Source: Tetradesmus obliquus | Lineage: Eukaryota > Chlorophyta > Chlorophyceae > Sphaeropleales > Scenedesmaceae | NCBI GenBank assembly: GCA_030272155.1 | Contig: CP126194.1 | Span: 2,409,501-2,473,500, forward strand | Length of the DNA: 64,000 nt | Direction of reading: 5' to 3' | Shown: piece by piece, positions 1 to 11,268 of the stretch | Numbering within the stretch: position 1 is the stretch's first letter | Layout of the letters: every line of letters begins with the position of its first letter | Position numbers and translations under genes: made by a program | Notes under the pieces: generated by a model | Seen by the model: the letters and a program-made list of their open reading frames with translations, nothing else | Told to the model about the DNA's origin: nothing | The model's database searches: none

Positions 1-40
1 TGCAGCTGCAGCCAGGCGTTGTCACAGAGTACACACTCAC

Positions 41-2296
41 CGATGCACTCCTTGGTAAGCCCCGGCTGCTTGTAGTAGCCTGAGAACAGGCCTGGCCCGC
101 GGATGCACACCTCCCCGGTGGGCGGCTCAGCTGCTGGGTCGTACCCCATCTCTGGCACTGCCTCCAGCCGCACCTCCACGCCTGCGGCAGCAATGCGACA
201 CAACACAGCTCAGTACATTCCAGTACATTTCAGTAATGTAAACGCATTTTCAGGATTGATACCTGCAGGAAGCCACTGCCAGTGGCCCATTTCAGGCGCT
301 GCCTCCAGCCGCACCTCCACGCCTGGTGCAGCAGCCAAAGGCAGGTGATGCTGTGAATCTTATCGTCGGCATTACGTGAACCTGGCTGGGGGGGCTGTCA
401 CTGGCAAGTTGGATGTATGTAGAAGATAACACAACACGTGCAGCCAACACTGGATGGTTGGCGAGGATGTCATAAGCAAATCATTCAATCTCAGCACGAT
501 GCGCATTGGCAGCATCACGCACCTGGCATGGGTGCGCCGACTGTGCCGATGGTATCCCAGCGGAAGGGCTCCGCAATGCTGCTGGCGGCACACGTCTCAG
601 TCAAGCCGTAGCCCTGCAGCACCGGCGCACACATCGCGCAGGACAGGAACTCCTGTGTGGGCTGCGCGAGGGGCGCTGCGCCGCTGAGGATGAGGCGCAC
701 GCGGCCGCCCAGCTTGGCCTTGATGGCGTTGAAAGCGAGGGCGTCTGCCAGGGGTGAGGCCTGCATGCATCAAGCGCGGCACAGTGTGAGGATGCTAAGG
801 TTTGATTTGTGTGTGCCAGCAGTCGCCCAGCTTGGCCTTGATGGCGTTGAAGGCGAGGGCGTCAGCCAGCAGCGAGGCCTGCATGTGTTAGACAGGGAAC
901 AGCAGCAATGGCACAGCACAAAGTGTGGGTGTGTCTGGGTGTGGTGTGTGCCAGGAGGCTGCCCAGCTTGGTCTTGATGGCGTTGAATGCCAGCGCATCA
1001 GCCAGCGGGGAAGCCTGGTTGCAAGCATGCGAAGCACAAGATCAAACGACTTGATTGTCAGCGCTGTCGCCTGGCGACACATGGCAGCCAGCGCCAAACA
1101 CTGCGTGCTTTGCACTGCAAGCCGGCTGCAGGTGGTGCTGCTGAGCTGATGCTGCCAAGGTGCCGGCAATGCTTCGTGTCTTCATTGTCTGCAGCTCACC
1201 TTGTCGTGCTTGATGCCGCGCTTCATGAAGTACGACTTGCGCCACAGGCACAGGTGGAACACCAGCCACTTGAGCACATTGGCGCGCAGCTGCGAGCAGG
1301 GCAGAGACAGCACAACAGGCATCGCTGTCAGTGCTCAGCCTGTGCAGCATACGCACGCCCTAGGCCATGCCCTTTTAGGCACACAGTGCTCGTGCTCCAG
1401 CAACAGCTTGCAGGTGACCACTGCTTGGCTGCAATTTCTCCACTGCCCCTTGCAGCACCTGCTGTTCGCCCTCCTGCTGCTGCTGCTGTTGCCGCCGCGC
1501 ACCTGCTCGTTGATGCCCAAGCAGGTGCATTCGGACAAGCTGCGGGCCAAACACGCCGCCTGTGAGCCTCTCTATTGGTGTTTCACCAATAGAAACCCAC
1601 TGCCGGTTAAACATGCACCCAGCCAAACACGCTGCCGGTCAAGGATGCTGCCGGTCCCTAAAAAGCATATTTACTGTTACTCCTCCAACCCCTCAACAAA
1701 ATTCCATATACTCCCAAACTTCCAACTGCCAATACATACATTGTTCCCAAGTTCTAATCCCAAAACACGCCCCCCACCCACCTGCTCGTTGATGCCGGCG
1801 TAGATGCGGTCAAACACGCGCGGCACTCCGCAGAAGAGGCTGGGGCGCAGCGCCTTGATGTCGTCCAGCACCTTGGGGATCTCGCCCTGCCAGTAGCCAA
1901 TGCTGCCGCCCTTGTGCAGCATGAACTCCTCCGCCAGCCTGCAGGGAGGCTAACAGCAAACATGCATGCAGGGTCAGCGGCATTCTCGCAGGAAACGATG
2001 TAAGGGTGGTGTATAGGATCTGGATGATGCAGTATGAACTCCTCCGCCAGCCTGCAGGATGGCAGCAGCATGCATGCAGGATCAGCAGCATGCTTGCAGG
2101 AAGGACACGACGCTGCCGCCCTTGTGCAGCATGAACTCCTCCGCCAGCCTGCAGGGGGCGGGTTGGCATGTGTCAGGCAATGTTGTTTGGCTGGTGACAA
2201 GGATGGTTGAGCATACGGGGCCGTGTTTTACAGCAGTCCATAGCACTCACAATCTGCTGATCTTGCACACTGCTGTGCAAACATTAGCAGGCGCAC

Positions 2297-2337
<41 letters not shown>

Positions 2338-4217
2338 AGATGCGCACCTGTCGAACACGTGTGCCAGGGGCAGGAAGCTGAGGTAGGAGTCCTCGGGCCC
2401 CAGGCTCTCATTGAAGGAGGCCAGGTACTGGTTGCAGCCAGCAATGGTGGCCACCAGCGCAGCGTGCGTGATCATCACACCCTTGGGCGTGCCTGCAAAA
2501 GAGTTAGCGACAAGCATGAAAGTGGAGAACCGCCACCCGCTCGTTGCACATCATCAAGCTCAATGCAGCTGAGCTGCCAATCTTCAGCCCTGCTGCTGCT
2601 ATCACTTGTTGGCTGCTCCCCCGCCACTGGTGCCAACACAGAGCTGCTGCAGGCTCCCCCGGCTTGCCCGCCCCGTCCCAGCATTTGACCACGTATTGAC
2701 ACAAAATCCAGAACAGTATGAGATGCAGCCGCACCTGTGGTGCCGCTGGTGTACATGATGGTGGAGAGGTCGCTGGGCTTGGGCGGCTCAGGCGCTGCCA
2801 GCTTGGAGCGGCCCAGCTGCTGCAGCTCAGCAAAGCTCAGCAGCTTGTTTTCAGTGGCCCTGGCAGCCTGCATCCGCAAACATAGCCGGCAGCAGCAGCA
2901 GGGGACAGGGTGGGGTTGCAGTGCACAAACGGCACAGCCAACAGACAGCTCGTGTACAGGTTGGAACTGCCTGTACTGCTGCTGATGCTGCAAGCACCCC
3001 ACCATCAGCGCTGCAGCTTTATAGCGTTGAATGTGCCTTCTTCGCAGCTGCAGCTGGATTATATCACCGCCCTCTGGTTGCCGCCACCGCTGCTGCGCTG
3101 CTGTCCCGCTGCTGCCACAGCCTGATCTGCAAGCGCTGCCGCCGCTGCCGCCGCCGCCGCCGCTGTTGCTGCTCACCAACAATTCCTCCAAGCGCGGGCC
3201 CGCTCTGCTCACCCTGATGTCTGCTGCTGCCGCCGCTGCTGCCGCTGCTGCTGCTTCACAACAAAACAACTCCTCTGATCATGCTCACCCTGATGTCTGC
3301 TGGCGCTGCCTCTCCCCAGTAGGCCACGCCTGCCAGCTTGCCCACTGCCTTCAGCGCTGCTGCCATGCGGCCGAGGCGCTTGCCCGCCACCACCACCATG
3401 CGCGCCTCGCTGTGCTCGATGATGTACTCGATGGCATCAGCTCCCAGCGTCTCATACAGCGGCACGCACACGTAGCTCATGCGGTTGCAGGCCTGCAGGA
3501 AAGTGTGCAGGAAGGTTTGCAGGAATCACGCGTCAGCACTGTCTTGCTGTGCTTGATGATGTACTTGATGGCACCCTGGCCCAGCATCCCGCACAGCGGC
3601 ACACACACATAGCTCATGCGGTTGCAGGCCTGCAGGTGACAGCTCTGCCTGCCGCATGTCAGAGCATGTCTGAAGGCAACCGAGTCGGGTGCCAGTGCCA
3701 GGCAGTACAGCATTGCTGTCAGCAGTGTTAGTTGCTGGAACACAAGATATTATGGCCACACACCTGCATGGCTAGCATCCACTCAGGGCAGTTGGATCCT
3801 AGGATGCATATCTTGTCGCCCCGCTTGAGTCCCAGAGACTTGAATGCTGATGCAATCGAGGCAGTCTGCTCCTGCGCCTCTGCATATGTGATGAACTTGT
3901 AGGGCTGCGCCTCTCCATCCACCACGGGCCTGTGGCCCAGGCACAAACTGTTGGGCCATTTCTCGCAGCTGTTCCTGTTGGCAGCAACAACAAGGGCATC
4001 ACCATGAGCACCGATGCCATGCCAAACCAAACTGTGTCCCAGGGGTATGCGGTTGCTTCACGCACTTGAAATTGTCGTAAAGCGTGCTCACGCCCGGAAG
4101 AGATGGGCTGCCGTCTGCAGAAAGAGCGTTCGTCCACACCGGGCTGGCTGCAGGGCGGTGGCGAGAGGCCTTTCTTTCAGGCGCAACCTCGAAGAGCATG
4201 GGATAGCGAGGAGCCAT
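41..4217 (-). CDS. LACS: Long-chain acyl-CoA synthetase (AMP-forming), 3' part outside window
   Basis: Activates free fatty acids to acyl-CoA with ATP through an acyl-adenylate. Nine exons join in frame on the minus strand: 4217-4066, 3974-3764, 3492-3289, 2867-2735, 2492-2348, 1938-1782, 1289-1200, 760-523 and 181-41, giving about 490 residues. The next exon starts off the left edge; its intron begins at 40 with GTGAGT. The P-loop [14 protein letters not shown] is split between exons 4 and 5 (about residues 226-239). [10 protein letters not shown] follows, then YGLTET at about 415-420 in exon 8 and [16 protein letters not shown] in exon 9. These are the signature motifs of the eukaryotic LACS branch of the ANL superfamily. 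The start at 4217 ([16 protein letters not shown]) fits the family N-terminus; there is no obvious targeting peptide, so ER or peroxisome cannot be decided. Introns contain several partial copies of exons 3, 6, 8 and 9. Confidence 0.93.
282..326 (-). repeat. Intronic copy of the 5' edge of LACS exon 9
   Basis: On the minus strand this stretch repeats the acceptor and first codons of exon 9 (GCGTGGAGGTGCGGCTGGAG, then a diverging copy of the next codons). It lies upstream of the real exon at 181-41 and has no usable continuation. Confidence 0.75.
827..1016 (-). repeat. Two intronic copies of the 5' edge of LACS exon 8
   Basis: Copies at about 827-882 and 958-1016 repeat the start of exon 8. 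They encode versions of [18 protein letters not shown] preceded by a splice-acceptor-like AG. Together with the true exon beginning at 760, this makes three spaced copies roughly 120-130 bases apart. Only the last continues into the full exon. Confidence 0.85.
2032..2152 (-). repeat. Two intronic copies of the 5' edge of LACS exon 6
   Basis: The acceptor plus GCTGGCGGAGGAGTTCAT (residues LAEEFM) recurs at about 2032-2056 and 2110-2152, upstream of the real exon start at 1938. A copy of the opposite, 3' edge of the same exon (ATCAACGAGCAG followed by GTG) sits downstream at 1498-1522. Confidence 0.85.
2300..2335 (+). repeat. (CAG)12 array in LACS intron 5
   Basis: An uninterrupted trinucleotide array, read as CTG on the LACS sense strand. 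It lies about 12 bases downstream of the exon 5 donor. Confidence 0.95.
3553..3634 (-). repeat. Intronic copy of the 5' edge of LACS exon 3
   Basis: It repeats the exon 3 acceptor and encodes [18 protein letters not shown], a diverged version of [18 protein letters not shown] in the true exon at 3492-3289. A short copy of the 3' edge of exon 3 with its donor is at 3205-3222. Confidence 0.85.
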
Positions 4218-5489
4218 GATAAGCAGCTGCTGCACCGCTGAAAGGTTGTTGTTGAGATACAGGAAGTGTTAGGGGCTTTGAACAAGAGCTTGTAGGCTGT
4301 CTGGGAGTCGTTGCTGTGTAGGTGGTACTGCCCCGGTGCGAAATGTTTGCGGTTAGTCCCGTGCAAAGCCCTGTTTGTCACTCCTAAACGTCTATGTGGC
4401 TGACATGTCAGACGTAAGAGGGCGAGCCCCTGGGCCCAAAGGAAGGTGAGCGACCTACAGTGTGACAGGTGCTCGCCAGAGGCTGCAACCACTGCTGACA
4501 GCTCACGCTGCAACTAGCCTTGCAATGCAGATGTAGAGTTGTATAAATACGGACGGGTAGCATTCATGTTCAGTAAAGCATGCTCACTCCCACCAGACTG
4601 CGCGCGCGTTTGGGCCGGGGATGATGCAGGCATGCAGCAACTTGATCAACTTGTCTCCAGCTCAGGTTGTAGGTATCATTGGTGGCAGCAATTCAGGACT
4701 CACGTTCATTCCGCCGGTGGGATCAGGGGCATAAGGATGAGGACTTCATTCAGGGTTCGGCTCAGTGAGCACGACATGAAAGGTCGTCAGGCAAACGTTT
4801 TGGTTCAGCCCCAGCAAAATGTGTCTTAACAATCAGACCACTCTTGAAATAAAAAAGAACACATACAGCAGACCTGTCATCGTTAGATAATGGGTACGCT
4901 CCAGCTGGCCACCCTTCTGCCGCAGAAGAGTGCATCAGCTGATGCAGTGCAGTGCTCCTTATGACAGGATCTTCCAGTGTGCAAGCACAGCACTAAAGTG
5001 CCCAGACTTCACCCAGAAAAATCAACTTGACGCCCTGCATACTAAGGTCTGTTGTATGTACAGCACAGTGCTAGTGGGTGACACGCGATACAGCTGGCCT
5101 GGCAAGCTTTTCATTTCTGCGACACGAAGAGATACAAGCTATGCTAATACACCCTTGTAATACGGCAGCAGCGTGCTTGCCTGATCATACGCGCCAGCTA
5201 ACACACACCACTGTTGTCACCTAGTCCGTTGTTGATGTACAGCCAGCAACATCCGCGAGGGCTTGCCCAGGATACCGGAACAACCAGCAAAATTGAAGAA
5301 GTCTGCAAAAACCTCTTTGGCGTCCTCTCGAACGAACCTGCGACCTGTTAGATGAGATCTGTGTCCGCTCACCTTCCGCCAAACTTGCTCTGCCACAGAC
5401 AGCAAAGCCAGGCCAAGGAAGCCGTCTAAGCAGCCAGGAACAGCCAGTAAAAGGATCACCTTCGTCCTTTAACAGCAGCAACAGTCACC
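4218..5489. other. Intergenic region between divergent LACS and PSAI
   Basis: No convincing coding sequence on either strand. It should hold the promoters of both flanking genes, which point away from each other. A lone TATAAATA at 4542-4549 on the plus strand is more than 900 bases from the PSAI start, so I do not assign it. Confidence 0.5.
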
Positions 5490-7279
5490 ATGCAGGTCGC
5501 AGCTCGCGTTCAGTGCAAGGCCCCAGTGGTCGCCCGCCGCGTGCAGCGCGTGGCTATTCGCCCTGTGGCAGCCATGAGCCAGCAGCAGAAGGTGGCTGGT
5601 GCTGCCCTGGCCTCCGTGGCTCTGGCCGGTGCCTTCGCAGCTGCCCCCGTGAGTGCACCTCCGATCTTGCGTTTTGAAGGAGCCCATTGCAGCGAGCAGG
5701 AGCAGTGGCAGCGCAGGCTATTCAGTACAGCGTGATCGCGCTTGCAGGGAGCGTGCAGCTGCAGACGTCGCTCACCAGACCACTTCCCAGACACTGACAG
5801 TGCAGCAGCAGTTGGCAGCATGCAGCCCTGCAGCAGCGCATCCCAACGTGATCTATTACGATATTGACGTTCAATTGAAGCCTGGTGGCATCTGCAGCTC
5901 AGCAGCAGCTGCTGCAGCAGTCTACTGCTTTGGCTACCATGCACGGGCAAGCTGGGCAGTGGCGCCATCCCCCAGCAGGATCAGCAGCAACGTGCCATCC
6001 CAGCAACAGCACCCTCTGGATCAGCACCTCTTCATAGCAGCAAGTCACTGGACGCAGGGTCATTACAGCAGTCAACTGACAATCCGTCTGGGTGTGCTAT
6101 CGCCCCTGCCTGCTGCTGTTGCTGCAGGCTGAGGCCGCTAACGTGGTCAACACCGTGGCCAGCGCTGCTGAGGGCTACCCCTTCGTGCCCCCTTCATGGG
6201 CACCCGCCGTGCTGATTCCCTTCGTGGCCTGGTTCATCCCAGGCTTCGTGATGGCCTCGATGTTCGTGTACATTGTGAGTGTGGACGCTTGGCTTGGGAT
6301 GTTGCATCACAGCAGCAGATGTAGCAGCAGATTGGTAGGGTACAGCACTGTGGCCAGCATTCCAGGCTTTGTGATGGCCTTGCTGTTTGTTTACGTTTTG
6401 AGTAGCCGGCTGTGGAAGGCCAGCAGGGTTTTTGTACCAGCGATCATCAGGGTAGAGTAGGGTGGTGTCTCAGGGGCATCTCAGGCTTTGTGGAGGCCTT
6501 GCTGTCTGGGAGTGGGCGCGCTGCTTGATTAGACTTTGCTGGAGGGTGTGTCCGACCTGCAAACTTGCAGTGTACAGGGATGCTGCTGCTACCACTGCAT
6601 GCTGGCGACAGGCGCATGGCTCCGCTGCTCATCATCTGCGGCAGTTGCCGTTGCTGCGGGCTGATGAGTAGGGGGCTTTGCCTCTATCACCGCATGCAGC
6701 AGCAGCAGCGTTTGTGAACGTCGCAAGGGGGCAGTCGTGTGTGTCGGCATGTGTGTTGGTGTACAGATCAGTAAAGCAGATCAGCAGTATGGCCGTGCCG
6801 GTGTGGCTCGCATGCAGCAGCAGGCTGTGTTGTGTTGGCTGCACATTGCAGCAGCAGATCAGTAGTACAGCTGTGTGCCGTGGCCAGCAGGAAGCAGCAG
6901 CAGCACTGCAGGACATGTAGTTGACATTGCTGGGAGGGAGGTTTTGATGTGTACGGTGGCAGTAGCAACATGCCAACACTCATGACTGGCTTGCGGTTGA
7001 AGCTGCTGTACTTAGATAAGATACAAGTCTTGCGCACGATGACCCAAAAAGCACTGGGTAGCTCGGCCGCAGTCTTGTCTTTCAGTTGTGTTCCTATTCC
7101 CAGCAGCAGATTTGCGTGGATGTTGCGCATGCCCTGCGCACCTGCTGCCGCAAGCAACCTTTTGTGGGCATCGAGTAGTGTGGTTCGCGTGCTTCGCTCA
7201 CATACACCTTTGCTCCTGCTGCTGCTGCTGCTGCTGCTGCTTTGGCCACCTGCAGGAGAAGGAGGCCCCAGAGAAGTGA
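5490..7279 (+). CDS. PSAI: Photosystem I reaction centre subunit VIII precursor (PsaI)
   Basis: Small single-pass subunit of photosystem I at the PsaL/PsaH edge of the thylakoid complex. Three exons, 5490-5648, 6128-6274 and 7256-7279, join in phase 0 to give 109 residues. Residues 1 to about 57 look like a plastid transit peptide followed by an alanine-rich hydrophobic stretch ending in APAEA, suggesting processing before ANVV. The mature part carries one membrane helix at about 77-102 and ends in FVMASMFVYIEKEAPEK, which matches the conserved PsaI C-terminal pattern (MASLFxYIEKE). Nuclear location with a targeting peptide is known for PsaI in Chlamydomonas. The last exon encodes only seven residues plus the TGA stop. 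Intron 2 (6275-7255) contains two decayed copies of the exon 2 end. Confidence 0.88.
6353..6505 (+). repeat. Intronic copies of the 3' edge of PSAI exon 2
   Basis: Positions 6353-6400 encode SIPGFVMALLFVYV, a near copy of IPGFVMASMFVYI at the end of exon 2. A shorter, more decayed copy lies at 6474-6505. Both are downstream of the exon they resemble. Confidence 0.8.
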
Positions 7280-8514
7280 GCTCGTCCTCTCTTGTACCAT
7301 ATCAGCAGCAGGATGCTCAGCCGGCAGGCAAGCAAGCCAGCAACCAGCAGCAGCCCTAGCAGCAGCACCGCTGGCCCCGCCGCTGCAGCTGCGCAGTAGG
7401 AAGGTGGAAGGTTTGGCTTGATGTGTTGGTGTGTGCAGCCGTGTGCACCAGGCAAGCCACAGTTTGTGTGCAGCTGACCAAAGCATGTCTTTGGTGCTGT
7501 CAGCAGCGCATGTGGTTTTGCGGCATGCGAGGTCTGCGAGCCTAGGGGTGTCTGTCCCACCCCAGGCAAGCCAGTTGGCTGGTGTTGAGCTCAGCAACGC
7601 CCTGTGAATGGGCAGTAGCGCAGCGAGTGTGTGTTGTCTTGTGTACCAGCGCTGTCTGGTCTGGTAACTGGTTGGTCACACAGAATGCGCTCTCCACAGC
7701 ATCTGTACTGTACTGTGCAACGCATTCCATCTCAGATGGTGTATTGCATGCAGTGCCACTTGAGCAGTGTGCATGCCGCAGACATGGACATAAATTCGTT
7801 CTTATACATGGCAGTGCCAGCAGAAGATGGCAGCATTGAAAGGGGAATCAGGCTGTGGTTCAAACAGATTTCTCAGTGTATCGCTTGTCAGGATATCAGT
7901 CACACGGGGAGCCTACATGCTTCACTGAACCCTTTTACTGTTGCAGAAACACAGCACTGGCATGCAAATCACCAAGTTTGCACTGTGTGCCAGGACGTTG
8001 CACAGCAACAGCATAAACATTGTGCACACATCTGTTTGCAGCAGGCCTGGGACACGCAACGCAGAGCTCAGCGCAAGAAAACACCTTGGTTAGCATACTG
8101 CGTTGGTGTAAATATGCAAATCTAAGCACATGAGGAGGGCTAGCCTTCTGCCTCATACAGTCAACCACAGCAACCAAACTGCAGAAAGCTGCTACCACCG
8201 GTTAAATCGGGTCGTAAGCAAAGCTAGTCTTCAATTAGTCGGGTTCAATACTGTTCTTGCTTTGCGAATTGCCGGGCATGGCAAGCAAAAGCATCATCCG
8301 CATACAGCAGCACCGTCATCTCGACAAGTGTGTAAGCTTTCAGCACGGTTGCATGCAGTCACATTGGCGATATCTGGAAGTTGCCAGCACAAGGAGTTTG
8401 TGTTCGAGCCACATGGTGCTTGTCCTCTAAAACCTTGCGAGAGTTTGTGTGGTCACTCGACAGTCAAGACTGAGAACAGTGCGGACCATCGTCAATTGCA
8501 TAGAAACGGGCAAA
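7280..8514. other. PSAI 3' region and uS10 promoter
   Basis: No coding sequence recognised. The first part is TG-rich on the plus strand, as expected of the PSAI 3' untranslated region. A TGTAA motif, the usual green-algal polyadenylation signal, occurs at 8107-8111. The uS10 promoter should lie in the last few hundred bases. Confidence 0.4.
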
Positions 8515-9045
8515 ATGGCACTGGCAAGCAGCAAGACGGCCGTCAGGGCTCCCTTCAGCGGGGCCCGCTCCGTTGCAGCCAGGCCCACCAGCCTCCGCAG
8601 CAGCAATGCCGTGTTCCGGCCACAGCAGCGCATTAGCTTTGCGCCTGTAGCAGCAGTTTCAGCAGACATCACCGAGTTTGAGGAGATGGCTGTGGACCAG
8701 GAGCAGGACGCCAGCAGCAGTGCAGCTGTGCCCGCTGGCCAGGCGAAGCTCCGCGTCCGCATGCGGGGCTACGACATTGGCATTCTGTCCAAGGCCTGCG
8801 AGCAGATTAAGGTCATTGCCGGCATGACTGGTGCCAAGATTGCTGGCCCCGTCATGCTGCCCACCAAGAAGAGGGTGTACTGTGTGCTGCGTTCTCCTCA
8901 CGTCAACAAGGATGCCCGCGAGCACTTTGAGATCAGGATCCACAACCGCCTCATAGATGTGGGCAACCTGTCAGCGCAGACGGTGCAGGCGCTGATGGAG
9001 TGGGTGCCTCCCTCAGGCCTGGAGGTGGAGACCAGCATCGTGTAA
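8515..9045 (+). CDS. PRPS10: Plastid ribosomal protein uS10 precursor
   Basis: Component of the 30S head of the plastid ribosome. Single exon, 176 residues. The N-terminal ~50 residues are rich in Ala, Ser and Arg with no acidic residues, typical of a chlorophyte transit peptide. They are followed by an acidic linker. The S10 domain occupies about 78-176: KLRVRMRGYDIGILSKACEQI, then KKRVYCVLRSPHVNKDAREHFE and IRIHNRLIDV. These motifs match bacterial S10 (RLKAFDHRLID-type core, TVLRSPHVNKDSREQFE). The ATG at 8515 was preferred over the upstream ORF extension because it begins a transit-like sequence (MALASSKTAVRAP). The stop is TAA. The gene has no introns, unlike its neighbours. Confidence 0.95.
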   Translation: MALASSKTAVRAPFSGARSVAARPTSLRSSNAVFRPQQRISFAPVAAVSADITEFEEMAVDQEQDASSSAAVPAGQAKLRVRMRGYDIGILSKACEQIKVIAGMTGAKIAGPVMLPTKKRVYCVLRSPHVNKDAREHFEIRIHNRLIDVGNLSAQTVQALMEWVPPSGLEVETSIV

Positions 9046-10937
9046 GCTGCAGCTGCTGCTGGGCCATGCCATGCGCGTGGCTGTGCAGGCTTCCTGCCTG
9101 TACTGTATTATTATAGCTGGTTTGGGGCATAGTAGCGGCGGGGCTGGGGTGTCAGGGCCGGAGTTCTGTTTGGGAGCAGGCTGGAGCATGGAGGTGCCTG
9201 GAGCAGCAGCAGCAGCAGCAGCAGCAGCTGCAGCACAGCGTGTAAGGCGCAGCAGGCTGCAATGAAAGCAGCAGGGCCTGCTGCTGCATCCTGCAGCAGC
9301 ACCGGCAATTGCAGCAGCTGGACTGGCAGCAGCTGCGCAACACACCATGGCAGGCAGTTTGCAGCAGCTGCTGGGCCTAGCAGAAAGTGCACCGTTTGGC
9401 TGCGCGTTGCAGCTGAGAAGCAGCAGCAGCAGTTGCGGCGATGGCAACTGTAGCAGAGGTTTGTCGCAAGCCGGCTGTGGCTAGTGGTGTGCCAGCAGCG
9501 TTGGTTGCATGTGACTTCAATGCTGCTGATGCTTGCAGCAGGCTGTCACATGCACCACTTGCAACTTGTTAATGGTGGTCAGTGGTGCTCAATGGTGTCT
9601 TGCGCTGCAGGGGCAGTCTCTTGCTTCAGCAGTTGGGTAACAAAATGAATCACTGGGCTGTCATGTCATGAGTTTTCATGATTGTGGGGTGCTGTTAGAC
9701 CTGAACAGCCTGGCAGGGGCAGCAGCGGGCTGTTGGCCAGGTGTGCTTCCTTGCTTTGTATGCTGTGTGCAGCAGCTTTGCAGTGACTTACAGTGCACCA
9801 GGGCGCTATGGCAGCAGCAGCTGTTGTGTGCACGGAAGATAAATGTGTTCAAGGCAGAGCAGCAGCGACAGCGTCGTTTACTACTCAATACCAACAGCAG
9901 CTGTTGCGGACAGTGTTGCGAAGGGTCAATTGGCGGCAGCAGCACCCACAGCGTCACACGTGCAAAGGCCATAGGCACAGCAAGCAGCCATAGCCATCCT
10001 AGACAAACATGAAAGTTGTCCCATTACAGTGTGTGAGCCCTGAGCACTGTCACAAAGGTTGTGACCTAGTTTGTTGCAACCAGCAAAGAGAACATACCAT
10101 GATGTACACGTATGCCTGACACACAGTGTGCCACACAGAGCGGCAGTGCAAAGCTGTCTCATGTAAAGACAGAGTACTGCCTGGTTGAACATTGCTGCCA
10201 TGCGTGCACTGCACTGCGACAGTGCACAAGACAGCCTGACAGCAGGCAGCTGCATCAGTGCCCGCAAGCAAACCACACATGCAACACGATCAATCGCAAT
10301 TGTTGCAACAGCTCAACAGCTCACTCATTACGATCGAGATCATCCGGCGGCAGCTCATTGCAATGTCAGCAGGGGCACCAGCACACAACCCAGCTAAAGC
10401 TTGACAACAGCTTTGCAAGCAGCACAGCTGCAGTTGCAGCACACCCAGGGCAGTCAGTGTAATATGACACGGCTCCAAACGCTGCTCCTGAAGGTTCAGA
10501 CTCTGCATTGCTGATGCACTGGCAGCAGCTTGCGCACGATAGCTTGCTGCTGGAAGCAAAGCTGGCAGCATGTGCAACAGGCACACCACTGGCATGCACC
10601 ATCCACACGGACAGCATGCAGCAGTGCGACGTGCATGCCACGCCATGCCATGCATGGCATGTGCACATCTTGGCACTGTTCTCCTCACCACAGGACAAAA
10701 GTCAGTACATCCTACTATGCAGCACTCACCGCCTGCAGCATTGCCAGTCGCCTAAACTCATTGGTGGGGACAAACACCAAAGGCAGCACATCGCAGCTAC
10801 TGCAGCCTCGCGCTCTGTGTGAACGGCAGTGCACCAGCACACACAAGTTGGCACAGCAAGTAAGTAAGGGTTCACATTGTGCGGCCATCACAGAAGCGCA
10901 TACGCACTCCACCACCCGCAGGGCACACTGCTGCTGC
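9046..10937. other. Convergent 3' region between uS10 and RBBP5
   Basis: No coding sequence. The plus strand is TG-rich to about 9,970, then becomes CA-rich, as expected if two 3' untranslated regions meet there. TGTAA occurs at 9241-9245 on the plus strand (196 bases past the uS10 stop). The same motif is on the minus strand at 10028-10024. A (CAG)n tract lies at 9203-9228. Confidence 0.45.
9241..9245 (+). terminator. Candidate polyadenylation signal TGTAA for uS10
   Basis: TGTAA, the chlorophyte poly(A) motif, 196 bases after the uS10 stop codon, within TG-rich DNA. Confidence 0.35.
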
Positions 10938-11229
10938 CTATCCAGTCCCTGGCCACTGCTGCCGCATGCCATACACCCCACCACCCAGCTGCTGCTGCTG
11001 CTGCTGCGCGCCAGGGTTCAGCGCATTGCCTGGCCCGCCAAACCCTGCTGCTGCTCCATACATGCCGCCAGCAGGGCCCCTACCTGGGCCTGCCCCTGCC
11101 CCTGCATACCTAGGGGGCCTGCCCCGCCGCCCGCCCCTGCCCCTGCCGCCTGCTGAGCCTGTGCGGCCTCCCCTGGCAGACCCTGGCCCTGACGGCTGCA
11201 TTTCCTCGTCATCGTCTTCTGAGTCACCT

Positions 11230-11268
<39 letters not shown>

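Noticed and set aside
4542-4549. TATAAATA as a promoter
   Set aside because: No gene starts at a suitable distance on that strand.
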